64,000 nt of DNA from Lepidodermella squamata (taxonomy: Eukaryota; Gastrotricha). A program made the translations under genes and the position numbers. Positions 37,707 through 49,953 of the stretch are shown here, piece after piece (positions within the stretch are counted from its first letter, which is position 1; every line of letters begins with the position of its first letter). The notes beneath the pieces were generated by a model. The model did not search any database and had not been told where the DNA came from. It saw nothing but the letters and a program-made list of their open reading frames with translations. The stretch is taken from positions 930,001 through 994,000 of the forward strand of contig JBLDXI010000009.1 of assembly GCA_047495785.1 (NCBI GenBank), written 5' to 3'.

Positions 37707-40700
37707 ATGAGAATCAAACAGTCTCGCCTGAAAAAGCGCCACAATCAAAAAGGCCGCATTCAGAAGAATGAATCTCGGCGTGACACCAATTCAACCGTGG
37801 ATCACGTCCGCATTGACCCAGCGTTATTCGGCGATTCGGAATATCAAAGCGCGCCATCGGCATCATCCAATCAGCTCATTCTACCTTCGGTGAAATCCTC
37901 CGTTAAACGTAAAATACCTGTTGCTCAAACAGAGAAACGACTTTCCAAACGTCAACGAAAAGCTTTGGAGAAAATCGTTGAACAGAAAAAGAAGAAAGAG
38001 CAGGTAAGGTGAAAAATTTCCTGCTAGCCATTTCAATTGCGCGTTTTTTCCAGAGATCCACTGTATTGGAAGATCTGGAGAAGTATCGATTGGACAGTGG
38101 CGAGCTTGACAAAATGGTTCGTGTCGTATCTCTTACGCGCGGAGCTGACCCGAGAAAAAGTAAATACGAAACCGACAACATTGACAAGCAAAATTCCAAC
38201 CATAATGTTCGGATTCGGCCGTTGGCGGGTTGTCGTAAGAAGGGCGCTTTTTTATCAGAGGAGAGCGTACCTGTGGATAAAATGAATCTTGTCGATTCTT
38301 CCTCGGATGAAGATGACGTGGAAATTACGGAAACTAGTGCTGCGGTTGAAAGTGTGATCCAGCCTAAATTGGAAGAGGTGAAAACAGAGCCTGTTGATCG
38401 ATCACATCCTATCCAGTCGCCTGTGTTGGTCCAAGAGACTGTCGTAGAAATGGCGAATAAAGACACTGGAAACAAGGATTCCCCTGTGGAGATCGAAACA
38501 TCATCTGCGGCACCACCCCCAGAGCCTGTGTTGATCCAGCGTAAGCTCAATTATAAGAAAGTAGCTCGGGATAAAGAAATGCAAGAAAGCCGACTGAAAC
38601 TGCCGATTCTATCGGAAGAACATGCGATCATGGAAGCGATTGCTGATAATCCCGTCGTTATAATTTGCGGTGAAACTGGTTCTGGGAAAACGACGCAGGT
38701 GCCTCAATTCCTTTATGAAGCCGGCTATACTGAATTCGGAATGATTGGTGTTACTGAACCTCGTCGTGTCGCTGCAGTCGCGATGAGCCGTCGCGTTGCC
38801 GAGGAAATGTCATTGACTGATTCAGAAGAGGTTTCCTACGTAATTCGATACGAGGGCACCGCCTCGCCTAATACTAAGATCAAGTTCATGACTGATGGTG
38901 TTTTGTTGAAAGAGGTTGAAAATGATTTCCTTCTCAGCTCTTACAGTGTCATCGTTATCGACGAAGCTCACGAGCGTAGTGTTTTCACTGATATTTTGAT
39001 TGGTTTGCTGTCTAGAATCGTGCGATTGAGGGCCAAAAGAGGGAATCCATTGAAACTAGTTGTCATGTCCGCCACTTTACGAGTCGATGACTTCACGGGA
39101 AATAATCACCTGTTCTTGGAGACACCGCCCGTTATCAAAATTGAATCTCGCCAGTACCCAGTCACTGTTCATTTTTCGCGCGACACTCCCAAGGACTATT
39201 TGACTGAAGCTTTTAATAAGGTCTGCAAAATCCATAAAGAACAACCGGCAGGTGGAATTTTGGTGTTCGTCACCGGACAAGACGAAGTTCACTGGCTGGT
39301 TGCTCAACTTCGAGCGAAATTCGGCAACAACTTGAAAAGCGGCGATGAAGGTGCCGCTGACGAGCCAAAAAGTCGCAAGCCTTTCAATAAATACGCCGCA
39401 ATGAAGGCTGCAAAGAAGAAGGCTGCAGAAGAAACAGAGCAGCAAAAATCGATGCTCGAGTCTCTGAACATCAACCTCGACGAGTATTCCTTGAAAAGTG
39501 AAGTCGACGGAGCAGATTCAGATGATGAATCACCTAAGCGCCTGTCGAAGGATGCGCCCCCGAGTGAAGATACCAAAGAAGGAGATGACTCAGTCACGGC
39601 TGAAGAGCAGCCAATGTGGGTTCTGCCGTTGTTCGCACTTCTTCCCACGGAAAAGCAGCAACTTGTTTTCGAGCCACCTCCGAATCCGAATGCTCGTCTT
39701 TGCGTTATTTCGACCAATGTTGGTGAAACATCTCTGACCATTCCAAATATTCGATATGTTGTTGATACGGGAAAAGTCAAGACGAAGCTTTACGACAAGG
39801 TAACCGGCGTTTCGACCTTTGTAATTACGTGGGCTTCGAAAGCTTCGGCAGTTCAGCGTGCCGGTCGCGCTGGCCGCGTCGGCCCTGGTCATTGTTACCG
39901 TCTATTTTCAACTTCGGTTTTCACCGATGAAATGCCCCAGTTTGCAGAGCCTGAAATAGTTCGACGTCCAGTAGATGACCTTGTCCTTCAAATGAAAGCT
40001 ATTGGAATAGATAGGGTGCTCAATTTCCCGTTCCCGACTCCGCCGCCCGCAGTCGCCGTTGAGGCAGCGGAGAATTTATTGTTGAAACTAGGCGCACTCG
40101 CTTATAACGAAACGAAAAATGACAAGTCACGGGTTGCAAGCATTACCGATCTGGGCCGGTTAATGGCCCGCCTTCCGGTGTCGCCCAGATTCGCGCGCAT
40201 TCTTTGCGCTGCACCCGACCAAAAACTTCTAACATACCTCATTGCAATGTTGTCAGGTCTTTCAGTTCAAGAGCTGCTATTAACGGAATGTGAGGGTGGA
40301 ACCGACAAGGATGAGGAAAAACACTCGAATTCAATGTCGAAAATTCGCAAAGCCCGTTCAGCTTGGTCTCCGCCTGGCGAAAGCCGTTTGTTAGGCGATG
40401 CTGGCCTATATCTGCGTGCGATTGGCGCCGCAGAATATTCCAACGCGTCGCTCGAATTTTGTCGAAGCTGTGGAATTCGGCTCAAAGCTCTGCTTGAAGC
40501 TCGAAAGGTTCGTCGTCAACTTACCAGCATTGTGAATACGCTTCATCCATCAATAAATCTTGTCATTGATCCGCAAATGACTCCGCCTAGTGATGCTGAC
40601 TGCGTTGCTCTTCGACGTATTCTTCTGACAGGTTTCGGAGACCGCGTCGCGAAACGAATTGAAGAGTCAATTACGGTAACTGACAATGAAAAGGGCAAAA

Positions 40701-41446
40701 CTTTGGTTTCTAAACCAGGCGGTGCCTACGAAGCTCACGGCCTGAGTGAGAAACTGACTATCCACCCTTCGTCTGTATTGTACCGCGAAAAGCCTGCTTA
40801 TATAATGTTCCAAGAGGTGACCGAAACCACTTCGGCTGCTCAAAACGGCATCGTTTACATGAAACTGGTGACCGTAATTGATCCGAATTGGTTGCCTACA
40901 ATTTGTGCCCCTTACTGCTCATTTGGCGAGATCGCCGACGAAAGCTCATTGCAGTCGGTTGGCCCTCGGTGGTGCGTAGCCACTGGGTCAGTAAAATGTC
41001 ATCGCAAAACTGCTTACAGTTCGCATAACTGGAACCTTGGTCTGGCGGAAGTGGAGTACCCGCCGGGCATCGATCGCGTTCGGTGGTTCGCTCGCTTGTT
41101 CTTGGAAGGAAAGGTCGTAACAGCTCTGGAGCAATATGTCCCCGTTCTTCTTGGAGCACCGCTCACCGTCGTAAAATCCTGGGGAAGGCTACAACCAAGA
41201 ACAGAGATTTTCGTAAGAACTCTGTATTCCAAAAACGTGGACAATTACGATGCATTGATATCGGCATGGCAAGAAGACTCGAAATGTAAGTGGCGCTAGC
41301 TACAATATTATATTATCAGTAGCTTACATTTTTATTTTCTATCTCTTTCAGTTTTGCTGTCCGCTTATTGCGAGTGGCTCCCAAATGCCTTGCACAACCA
41401 AGTCGCTGCTTCGTGGCCACCAATCGTTGTTCTGCCTAAGCAATAA
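37707..41446 (+). CDS. DHX37: DEAH-box RNA helicase DHX37/Dhr1
   Basis: Three exons: 37707-38003, 38054-41285 and 41352-41446; 1207 aa (human 1157). Helicase motifs are I GETGSGKT, Ia TEPRRVAA, II DEAHERS, III SAT, V TNVGETSLTIPNIRYVVDTG and VI QRAGRAGR, followed by winged-helix, ratchet and OB-fold regions. The basic, low-complexity N-terminus and the long acidic/basic insert at ~440-520 (AAMKAAKKKAAEE) fit DHX37. The yeast orthologue Dhr1 releases U3 snoRNA from pre-18S rRNA in the nucleolus. AATAAA lies at 41514-41519. It is the last gene of the plus-strand train that begins with EFL1. Confidence 0.95.
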
Positions 41447-41930
41447 TCAAACTTAATCATGTGCTCAATCAATTGTTGTTGCCTTCAAAATTATATGTAC
41501 TTATTGCAAACAAAATAAAAGAGAGGAATGGTAAAAATCGCTTTACGTTCTTTTATTTCTTCGGCTTTTACGCAAGACGCTGTATAGATCATCAATGTTT
41601 GAGGAATTCAATTTAAATTAAACAGTTCACAAACTAGTCATTTTGCTATATTGCAGCTAGAAATGCAGAAAGTTCTAGTAGGTAGCGTAGGTATTCAAGC
41701 GGAAAAACTTCGTTTTACAGGGAGAGAAACAAATATATGGTGTTGCGTCAAAATCAAAAGTAAAGAGAATAAATGCATCTTTGATCTTTGTCAATACACA
41801 ATAATATGGAATTTTGATGCAGCTATCGTTTGTGCACATGCTCAGAATAAACGCTTTGAGTTCAATCGAAAGAGGGACTAAATAAATATATATGATCGCT
41901 TTATATAATTGCACGGAAGAACAGTTCTAA
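41447..41930. other. Convergent 3' interval
   Basis: About 480 bp lies between DHX37 (+) and the zinc-module gene (-). It includes the DHX37 polyadenylation signal. Overlapping frames at 41651-41914 on both strands have no family signal. Confidence 0.6.
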
Positions 41931-44068
41931 TTAATCACAAGGTTCGATAACGTCGCTGTGAACGGAATTGCTGTTGGTCAAAACGGGTTGCGCATTAGCG
42001 AAACTTGTTCGACTGTTGCCTTCGTCGGACGTCTGCACATTTACACTGGCGTCGCCATTATTTGAAGCACCTGCGGCACCGGAGACATCGGAAGGAAGCT
42101 GAGCGTGATAGTGATCCACTTCGGAGCGAAACACCGTGATTTGCCCGGGCGCGTCGGGCCTGAATAACGCGTACATTCGAAAAGGGCACGGTTGCCAACC
42201 GATTTTTCGAGCGTAAGGGCAGCGGAAGAAATCCTGAAAGAAATGAATTTTCAGTAAAACATTTCAGAAAAATCAGCAGCTCAAAATTACCTTAATGCCC
42301 GTCTCAGTATCAGTTCTTTTATCCCTAGTGACCTTTTGAAGTCGAATCCAATTAGAATAAACTTCATGGTCGTTGAATCGACGAAGTAGACAGTATTGAA
42401 CCGCTTTGCCCCGAAACCGTTTGTCGGCCAAGGCGGGGTTATATGCCTGAATTTCAGGTGTCGCCGGGCGATCGATTTCATCGAGTTTGTTATCATCGAA
42501 TGGCGAGTTGGAGTTGCAGCTGTTAAAACACGTTTCACGTTGTTCAGTTTTAACGAGACTCCTAGAAACAAGAGAAAATTATTTTATTATTATTATTATT
42601 CGCCTTTGCTATAAGCAAGAACGTACAAGGGCGAGTCTCCGTCACTTGGCACAGCTAAGGTGAGTAATTGATTGGGCTCAGCCTGTTCTTCGAGATTAGG
42701 GAAAGACATATCGGTGGGTGAAACATCAGCATTCCGCTGAGAAGCAAAATGGCGGCCATGACGCGTGGGCTTAAGGGTTTTTCGTCTATTGCCGCCAATG
42801 CTATTGTTTCCAGACGACGCGGAATCCATCGGTTGTGGCGTGGATGCAGCGGCGGCTAAACTGAGACACAGCAAACCGTTGTCGTCAGCGCCAGATACAT
42901 TCCCACTGTCTGGTTCCGTTCTATCGTGCATACTATCTTCATCCTCGGCTTGAGAGCACTTGTCGATAACCGAAGATATCAGCGACTGTAACGGTTTTCC
43001 ACCCGCTTGTTCAGTCGGCGTTAATGGGGATTGATTTTTTGCCACCGCCATGTTTATCAAAGCAGATAATGTAGCATTAATATTGAGCTACAAATAAATT
43101 TATGATTGATAAAATCAAAAGGCTGATATTTTGGAAGAAAAGCTCACCTGAGGTGTCAAAAGAGACGCCGTTAATTCTTGAAAAATATCAGCAGGATTGC
43201 GAAGTTGGCCAAAATTTTGAGCTATTGTAGGCAAAGCCAGCACTGCCTGAGCCAAAGCAGCGTTCATGATGGGCAAAGTTGGCGCAAGAGAAGGCTCTTG
43301 GCGCGTGGAGGTGTCTAACAACAAAGATGAGGGCGATGAGGTAGCGTGGGGTTGACCAGTAGACGATGCAACGCCAACAAGCGAGCGATTAATATCAGAC
43401 TTGTGACCGCTTAATTTCGCCTTTTTAGCGCGAAGCTGATCGATTTGTAATTGTAGCTGATCGATTCGCTCGTCGATATCACTGATTTCGGCATCGATTA
43501 TCGACGCCGCAGATTGCAGCGCCGATGTTAGCTGTCCCACGGTGCCAACACCACCGAGCGAGCCAGCTGCAGTGCCTTCGAGAATGTCTTTCAAATCAGG
43601 CGCGATTGCTGGAGATGAAAGCTTCGGCGAATCAGCAGCAGGCTGGTGAAGTAGTTGTTGCACTGGCGAGTGCATGTTGTGAAGCTGCTTTTGCACGATA
43701 TGCCGCTTGCTTTGGAGGTGCTCTCGAATACGGGAGCTTGGTGACAGACCGCCTACGTCAGGTGCTTCACCTCGACCGGCGCCGATAACAACTGAGCAAT
43801 ATTTGCAGAACAACCGACCGTCGCGAACTTCGAGATCGGTGTGCTCTTCGACGTAGTCTTCTGGCGCTTTCCGGCGCCTATTAATGGGAGGTTGCTGTTG
43901 CTGCTGTAGAGGATTGAGGCGTAAATCTTGAGCTTGGGACGACCTCGTCAGCGATGAGGCTGATGACGACGAGGATGAGGATGAATAGCGACGCGAGGGG
44001 CTGGTTAACAAATTCTCGTAGCCAGCTGTCGACGAAGTGGTTGGTTCAGCAATCATCGACAACGCCAT
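41931..44068 (-). CDS. Putative transcription regulator with BED/U1-like and FLYWCH/GCM-like zinc modules
   Basis: Four exons: 44068-43148, 43087-42627, 42561-42291 and 42233-41931; 651 aa, phases consistent. Residues ~70-125 hold a single zinc-finger candidate, EVRDGRLFCKYC followed by a loop and IREHLQSKRH, resembling CGGBP1 or hAT-transposase BED fingers. A coiled coil follows (~200-230, DIDERIDQLQLQIDQLRAKK). The C-terminus has RCPYARKIGWQPCPFRMY and SEVDHYHA, a C-x10-C...HxH arrangement like FLYWCH, FAR1 or WRKY-GCM zinc clusters. Ser- and Gln-rich stretches fill the rest. I do not recognise an orthologue; DNA binding is inferred. The third intron's donor GTACGT was chosen because it alone keeps frame. 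Confidence 0.7.
42584..42600 (+). repeat. (TTA)n microsatellite in an intron
   Basis: About six TTA units within the second intron (42562-42626) of the zinc-module gene. Length variation here would not alter the protein. Confidence 0.7.
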
Positions 44069-44796
44069 CAGAGGTCAGAGAGGTATCCAACTAAACAGGT
44101 GGCGATTCTGAGGTTCCGATCATATAAAGATCATTTTTCGACAAATTTCTAAGCAAAACTTCAAGTGATAAAATAGACGTTCAAGTAAAAAAAGGAGACA
44201 AGCAATGACTGCTGTCGACGTCGCAAATCCGACAATTATCTGTCACAACAACGAATAAACCAGCTGATGCACACGAGCCATGTGATGATGATAGAAAATC
44301 TGCATGGCGTCGCAGAAAATAGAGATTGTAGAGAATAATAAATGTCGGATCTAACAAACTGAAACAGGCGCGCGTCCGTTTTGGAGAGCTGCGAACAAAG
44401 GAGGGAGATGTTTTGATCAACACAATAAGTCGATAGAAAAAAACAACGACAAACAAGCTCAGGCAGGGCGCGTGCCCCGCACCAGTTGAGTGAACTTTCG
44501 AATTTTGTGAATAACACATGTGCAGCGGCGGCGGCATCGATGTTTATAATTTGTTGCAACGATACATGGCCGAAAATTTGTTGGCTGGCCAACAAATTTG
44601 AAGTACGAAATGGCGCCGGAGCAACGGCGGCGGCAAGCGTGGAGCAGATGCTGTCGTTGCTGCCCGCAATAGCCCTCGTCCACAGCACGGCGCCGACCTT
44701 GGCTACCTGTGCCGGTGCCGCTGTCCGGCGTGTCGTCGCCGCTATTTAAGCCGTACGCTCGGTTTATACCTTAAACCACTCATCGTGAAGAATCAT

Positions 44797-44840
44797 CGTA
44801 GTAGCAGTAGTAGTCGTAGTAGTAGTAGTAGTAATCGTAG
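44797..44840 (+). repeat. (GTA)n imperfect microsatellite
   Basis: A run of GTA/TAG triplets interrupted by CAG and TCG units, in the gene-free interval. Confidence 0.8.
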
Positions 44841-45739
44841 GCATGTGGTCTGCTGTGCCAAGTACGCGCGCGGTAAAAAAGATAATGCAACAAATGGGCA
44901 CTAGCTGCTATGCTGCGGTAGGCCAGTATATCTGACCATACCTGCGTCAACGAAAACGTGCAACGCGCCGAGTCGGAGTTTTTCGGCTGCTTGACGGCAG
45001 CTGCGGCTGCTGTAGCGGCGGCGACAAACACCCGCCGACCCGGCTAGTCGACATAAAATAATAAAGATACGACGTGATGCAGTCCACTTGAATGCAAAAA
45101 ACGACGGCGATGCGCCGAGAGAGGAGATATGGAGGCATATAATGATGTAATATATTATAACAAAATATGAAAGAAACGGCCCAGTCGCCATCGGCCGTGC
45201 GATAAATATAAAAAGGTAGTGTATTACAATAGAACGATAATTATACCGTGTTTTTTTCTTCTTAAAACGACGATGATGGTGGACGAAGGCCATCACGTAT
45301 TATTAACACGGCGCATTGATGATGACTTAGCTCCTGCCTACCTGGGCAATAAAAAAGTAATAAATGCCGAAGTCACTACGTGACCGCAGTTGACAAGGCC
45401 GTCGACGGCGATAATGGCGGTCGAGCTATTTTTTCTTGACATTACGCCCACAGAGGCAGAAGGCGAAAGGTGAAAAAACATATCAGGCCTTTTCATTTGC
45501 TGCATGGACACTGCCAACCTGGATGGCAGCTGCGAAATCAGGTAGGAGAAATCTTAGAGCCGCCGCCACTTGCGCAAATCGGGAGGAAATGCAGGACAAG
45601 CCATGTAATATAATATTGGATCTTATGTTTGTTGAATTAGAACAGCTCTTACAGACCAAGGGAAGGCCAATTGCATATCAAAAGATAAGAGTTATGCTTG
45701 GTTAGCACTACGCAGTGATAAGCGCGAATTTTTGAATGT

Positions 45740-45772
45740 CGATGATGATGATGATGATGATAATGATGATGA
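45740..45772 (+). repeat. (GAT)n microsatellite
   Basis: About ten GAT units with one TAAT interruption. Confidence 0.8.
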
Positions 45773-45883
45773 CCGAAGGAACTCAGGAATCGATAAATAG
45801 CCGAACGAACTGCTCGCGCTTAGAAAGCCTACTACTGCTCGGTGTCGCATTTTCTTTCGCGCAGCCAACGCGCCTATGTCAAG

Positions 45884-45906
45884 CTATTATTATTATTGCT
45901 ATTACT
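45884..45906 (+). repeat. (ATT)n imperfect microsatellite
   Basis: Seven ATT-like units with one GCT interruption, near the GAT repeat. Confidence 0.75.
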
Positions 45907-47450
45907 ACTGCGATAAAATTTTGTGATAATGTGGCTTGATGTGGCATCGCGGCTTCATTTTCTCGTGCAGAAGAGCGCGGCGCTGTCACTCTGCGAGCGT
46001 CTTCTCTTGCCGCCTTGTTTTCCGTCCGCCTCGCCGTTGTCACAGCAATTCACTGTCGAGGAAAAACATCGTCGACCGTATACTGCTGCGACCACGACGG
46101 CATCGTGTATACGCCGAACAAGTCTCTGAGTGGTACCGTTCACCACCCATCATAAACAGCTGCTGCTGTGCCTCGACCAAGTAATAGCAGAGCACATATA
46201 CGAAGTACGTCGTACATTGCTCAACGATGATAACAATAAAGCGGGAAGAAAAACGGCAACCGTCAAAACATGAGATAGAATGATGGAAGCGTCTCGGCGT
46301 TTCATCTTAGTACTGTCATAATAATGTCTGCGGTTTTAGCTGCTGGGTCCGGCCGCTTCCCGGATGTCGCGTTACGGTAGGCCATCACACACTACGTATT
46401 TTCGCTCCTGTTCTTGTCGACGCGAGCGCGGGGCGAATGCTGCCGACGCTGGCAACAGCGCCGCGCCCGCCACTCCATCGCCGCCATCCATCTTCATCCA
46501 AGTGACAGTACCATTATTTGGGCGTACACCAATGAAAACACGCTCGCAGTAGTGGTAATGTCGCTCTGCCGCCGTGTGATGATGACAAGCGACAAGCAAG
46601 AAGAGAAGTTGACAGACATCAACTTGTTCTTGCCTCGTTCAACTCGGCGGGCGCGCTGCTGAGTATCTTTCACGTATACTGAACTGCGAATCAAGCATTA
46701 GACTGTGACTGCGCTCCCTATCATAACACACAGCGTTAATAGCAGTGATATGTATGTTCGGATTGGCGACGCAGCACAAACAGCTCCGTATCTATCCTCT
46801 CGTCAAAACTGTCGTCGTCGTCAGCCGTAATTATTATCATTTGGCGAGCCAACAAACGTGCTTTGACGTTAGAAATCACCATACACGCTCGTCAGCAGGT
46901 TGAGCAGCGCAGCCAGCCCCTCGTATTATAATTCGCGGGCTTGCGCATTGTCGGTTGGCGTGATGGATGAAAAACGTTCGCAGAAAATGCACGTTTTGTA
47001 TCCGCTGCTAATACACGCGAAAACGATAGTGTGGTGGCGACCGGCGACAGTTCGACATGATGTTTTGCGCGATACCAGACAGGTACCTATTCGCTATTAG
47101 CAGGCTATGCAGATGCCTTTTGTTATTATTGCTCCATTTGCTTGTCTAATAATGCGCCTACAGTAATAACGATTAGGTGTGCTGATGAGTTGGTCGTATG
47201 TAAATTTACGACAAACAACAATAACTCCTATATGTCGAGATGGCGAATTTAGTATAGGTATATTCCTTTTTACATTGATCTCCAGCCTTGACATGGAAAT
47301 AGCAAAAGGGTTCAAATGAGTTCGCATTTTTATTCTGATTAAATTTCGAGGAAAAGAATCATGCAATGTAGGAGGCGATATAACTGTCCAATATTCTGAA
47401 CTCCAGGAATTGAGATGTTCCAAGTCAAGAATCTACCAGCAAACTTTTCT

Positions 47451-48718
47451 TTATGCTGCTGAGGTCACGCCCAATTTCGCCAAGGCAACGCCACCGATTA
47501 CTTGACGGAGATCGACAAAAGCAGCGACCATATCAGAGAGTTGCAGCTTTTCTACCGCGCCGCGAGTGAGGCGATACTCCACATCGGCGAGGCGGCGAAC
47601 CAACGTCGCCAGGGCAGCTGGCGGAACGTCTACTCTCTCGACGAATGCATGAACTTCGCGGAGAAGATCGGGCAACGCGAAGCCTTTCATTCGTTGAAGT
47701 TCGCGAATGTCTGGAAATCGAATTAGAGATGCTAAAAATATCAGCTATAACGGAAGCTTCATACTTGTAGCATTGGTTGCAAAATCTTCGTTTAGTAACC
47801 AGCGCATTATGCACTCCACATCCCCTGGGCTGGGCTGACCTGCAACGCGGTAAACGACTTCCTCGTCAATTTTACTGTTGTCTTGCTTTTCTTCTTTGCT
47901 ACCCTGAACGTTACAAAAGCTTGAAAGAATGAACAAAATTCAAATTCAAAATACCATCACGACCATGTAAACACTCTGAAGCATGTTGATAGCGGCTCGC
48001 ATGTCACCTCGAGACAACTTGACAACAGCTGCGAGGCCGCTGTCGTCGATGTTCACGTTTTCACCGTCGGAAATGACACGAAGACGCATGCTCATGACTT
48101 CAGGATCAAGAGGGGCAAATCGAAATCGCATGCAACGCGATTGGAGCGCCGGAATGATTTTGTTGAGATAATTGCAAATAATACAGAATCGAGTTGATTC
48201 AGTGAACTTTTCGATAACTATGAACGTTAAAAAAATAACTCGCAATAAGAGATCGAGTCAGGTAACATTTGTTTACTTCGTCGCAAAGCCATTTGCGCAT
48301 CTTTCGTCATCGCATCTGCTTCATCTAGTATCACAAGTTTGCATTGCTGGGATCTAAATGTTAAAAAACCTCAAGACAATAAATATTCTCTGAATTTCAA
48401 GAAATACCTTCCAAAAACGCTCTTAAGTGAAGCGAATGTCAATATTTCCTCGCGAACAACTCCTATACCACGATCATCAGAAGCGTTCAACTCCAAAACT
48501 TGTGACCTCATTTCAGCAGCAGAATACAGCTGTTTAGCGATCGCCAAAATTGCCGATGTTTTACCTGTACCAGGTGGTCCGTAAAAAAGCAAATGAGGTA
48601 GCTTCTTTTCATCCAGAAACTTGGACAGTGTGGCAGTGATTTCCTTCTGGGACGCTAGTCCGTCGAGATTACTAGGTCGATATCGTTCGACCCATGGCAG
48701 CTTCATTTTGGTATCCAT
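47451..48718 (-). CDS. RFC5: Replication factor C subunit 5 (clamp loader)
   Basis: Five exons: 48718-48408, 48353-48277, 48217-47955, 47903-47765 and 47710-47451; 349 aa (human RFC5 340). AAA+ motifs are clear: PWVERYRPSNLDGL, Walker A FYGPPGTGKTSAIL, LELNASDDRGIGVVREEI, Walker B LVILDEADAMT, and the SRC motif ALQSRCMRFRFAPL. The C-terminal collar domain follows (EVHAFVERVDVP, ADVEYRL). The NASDDRGI and collar segments favour RFC5 over RFC2 and RFC4. RFC loads PCNA onto primed DNA. The ATG abuts TTTTTAATATAG, an acceptor-like sequence, 141 bp after the upstream gene's stop. Confidence 0.94.
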
Positions 48719-48859
48719 CTATATTAAAAAGGTTCTAATTTTTCAGAAGATCAATGCTTGTAAATTTTTTATTTTCAAACGGAAGTGATAATTTTAAAAT
48801 GACAGTGCGATATCAAACAGCATATTGTATAATAATAGGCAGAAAGGCCCTAGGTTAAG

Positions 48860-49798
48860 TCACTTAAAAGCGATGGAAGAATTTATCGACTGATTGCTTT
48901 TATCAAGAAATCGGCGTGAATCGTCAAGTGCCATAGTTGATGTAACATTCTGACTGGTGGAAAGATCAGATGCAGCCTGAAGAGTGCGCAAGGCCCATCG
49001 CTTGTTCGCTAACTTTTCATGCAGACGCCGATATTCAGCCACAATTGAGAGAAAGCTGGGATCTGCAGCCCGGTATGCTTCCAGCAGTTGTTCGCAGCGA
49101 TTATACGAAGCCACCGTCTGCTTCTCACAAATATCGAGCTCATCGCTGATTCTTCTGAGCGCGGGAACAGTATCACTGTTGTAGAGGTCGCTTTTCACGT
49201 GATGACAAACCAATTGCAGCTTAAGAAGTAATGTTCTTAGGCGCAAACAAAGCCCGCGGCAATACGAGTCGATCATGGGGGCTTTCAACGGTGAACTGCA
49301 CTTGGGCTCGGGCAGTAGAATTTCAGATAGCAAGCAAAGATTGTCACATGCATGCTTGATGAGAGAACACCGAAGATTCACCATAGAAAATGACAAACGC
49401 ATCTGACCCATCGCTAAGTGAAGATGGCTATCAATACGCGCCTTTTCAATAGCGCTGATGCTGCATTCTGAACCCATGTCAACGCAAAATGTTTCCAGTG
49501 ACTTTCTTAACGAAGCCGCTTTCTTTTCAATTTTGTCTTTTAGCCAAGTTAACTGCTCAGAAGTTAGGGGGCGTTCAGCTATCTGCGACTTGACCTGAGA
49601 TCGTGTGATTCCAAGCGGAGCATTCATTATATCTTCAGAGTCGCATATGCGTGAGGAAAGAATTGCGAAGTTCCAAGACCTTTTAAAAGAATCAATGAAG
49701 TCTTTTTCGAGGCCATCTTCCCTGCTGTTTGATAACTCTTCCGTAATAGTAAATAGGAAGCGAGATCGCAGAAAATTTATTGATACCGCGTGTTGCAT
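48860..49798 (-). CDS. Augmin (HAUS) subunit 4-like coiled-coil protein
   Basis: An intronless frame of 312 aa from the ATG at 49798; the frame stays open upstream to about 49953, where TGTAG offers an acceptor, so an upstream exon is possible. The protein is almost entirely helical and rich in Leu, Arg and Ser. The C-terminal ~100 residues (YNSDTVPALRRISDELD, then a Tyr-rich linker, IVAEYRRLHEKL and NKRWALRTL) resemble the conserved end of HAUS4. Augmin recruits gamma-tubulin to spindle microtubules. The assignment rests on remembered pattern and is moderate. It precedes RFC5 on the same strand with a 141-bp gap. Confidence 0.5.
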   Translation of the reverse strand: MQHAVSINFLRSRFLFTITEELSNSREDGLEKDFIDSFKRSWNFAILSSRICDSEDIMNAPLGITRSQVKSQIAERPLTSEQLTWLKDKIEKKAASLRKSLETFCVDMGSECSISAIEKARIDSHLHLAMGQMRLSFSMVNLRCSLIKHACDNLCLLSEILLPEPKCSSPLKAPMIDSYCRGLCLRLRTLLLKLQLVCHHVKSDLYNSDTVPALRRISDELDICEKQTVASYNRCEQLLEAYRAADPSFLSIVAEYRRLHEKLANKRWALRTLQAASDLSTSQNVTSTMALDDSRRFLDKSNQSINSSIAFK

Positions 49799-49953
49799 AG
49801 TCGAATTTCTCTCAATATCTCGGATCTCGAGTGCGTCGACCGGCAGCGGGAAAATCTCGCTAGCAACCCTCCGAATCGTTAGGCTGGGTACGATATGTAG
49901 CGCGCGAAATTTCGAAAAATATCGTGACAGTTTTAATTCAAAAGATATTATTA

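Larger units (their letters stand above)
44069..47450. other. Gene-free, triplet-repeat-rich upstream region
   Basis: About 3.4 kb without a supportable gene, between the start of the zinc-module gene (-) and the RFC5 stop (-). It is locally GC-rich (44500-44760, 45950-46130, 46320-46480), so many 60-150 codon frames arise by chance. Imperfect GTA, GAT and ATT microsatellites are scattered in it. It may hold 5' UTR exons and regulatory sequence of the 44068 gene; that is inference. Confidence 0.6.

Noticed and set aside
44237-44688. 150-aa minus-strand frame upstream of the zinc-module gene
   Set aside because: Cys/Ser/Ile composition without domain pattern, and overlapping long frames on the other strand indicate chance in GC-rich DNA.
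45436-45705. 89-aa plus-strand frame in the gene-free block
   Set aside because: No family signal and no neighbouring exons in phase.
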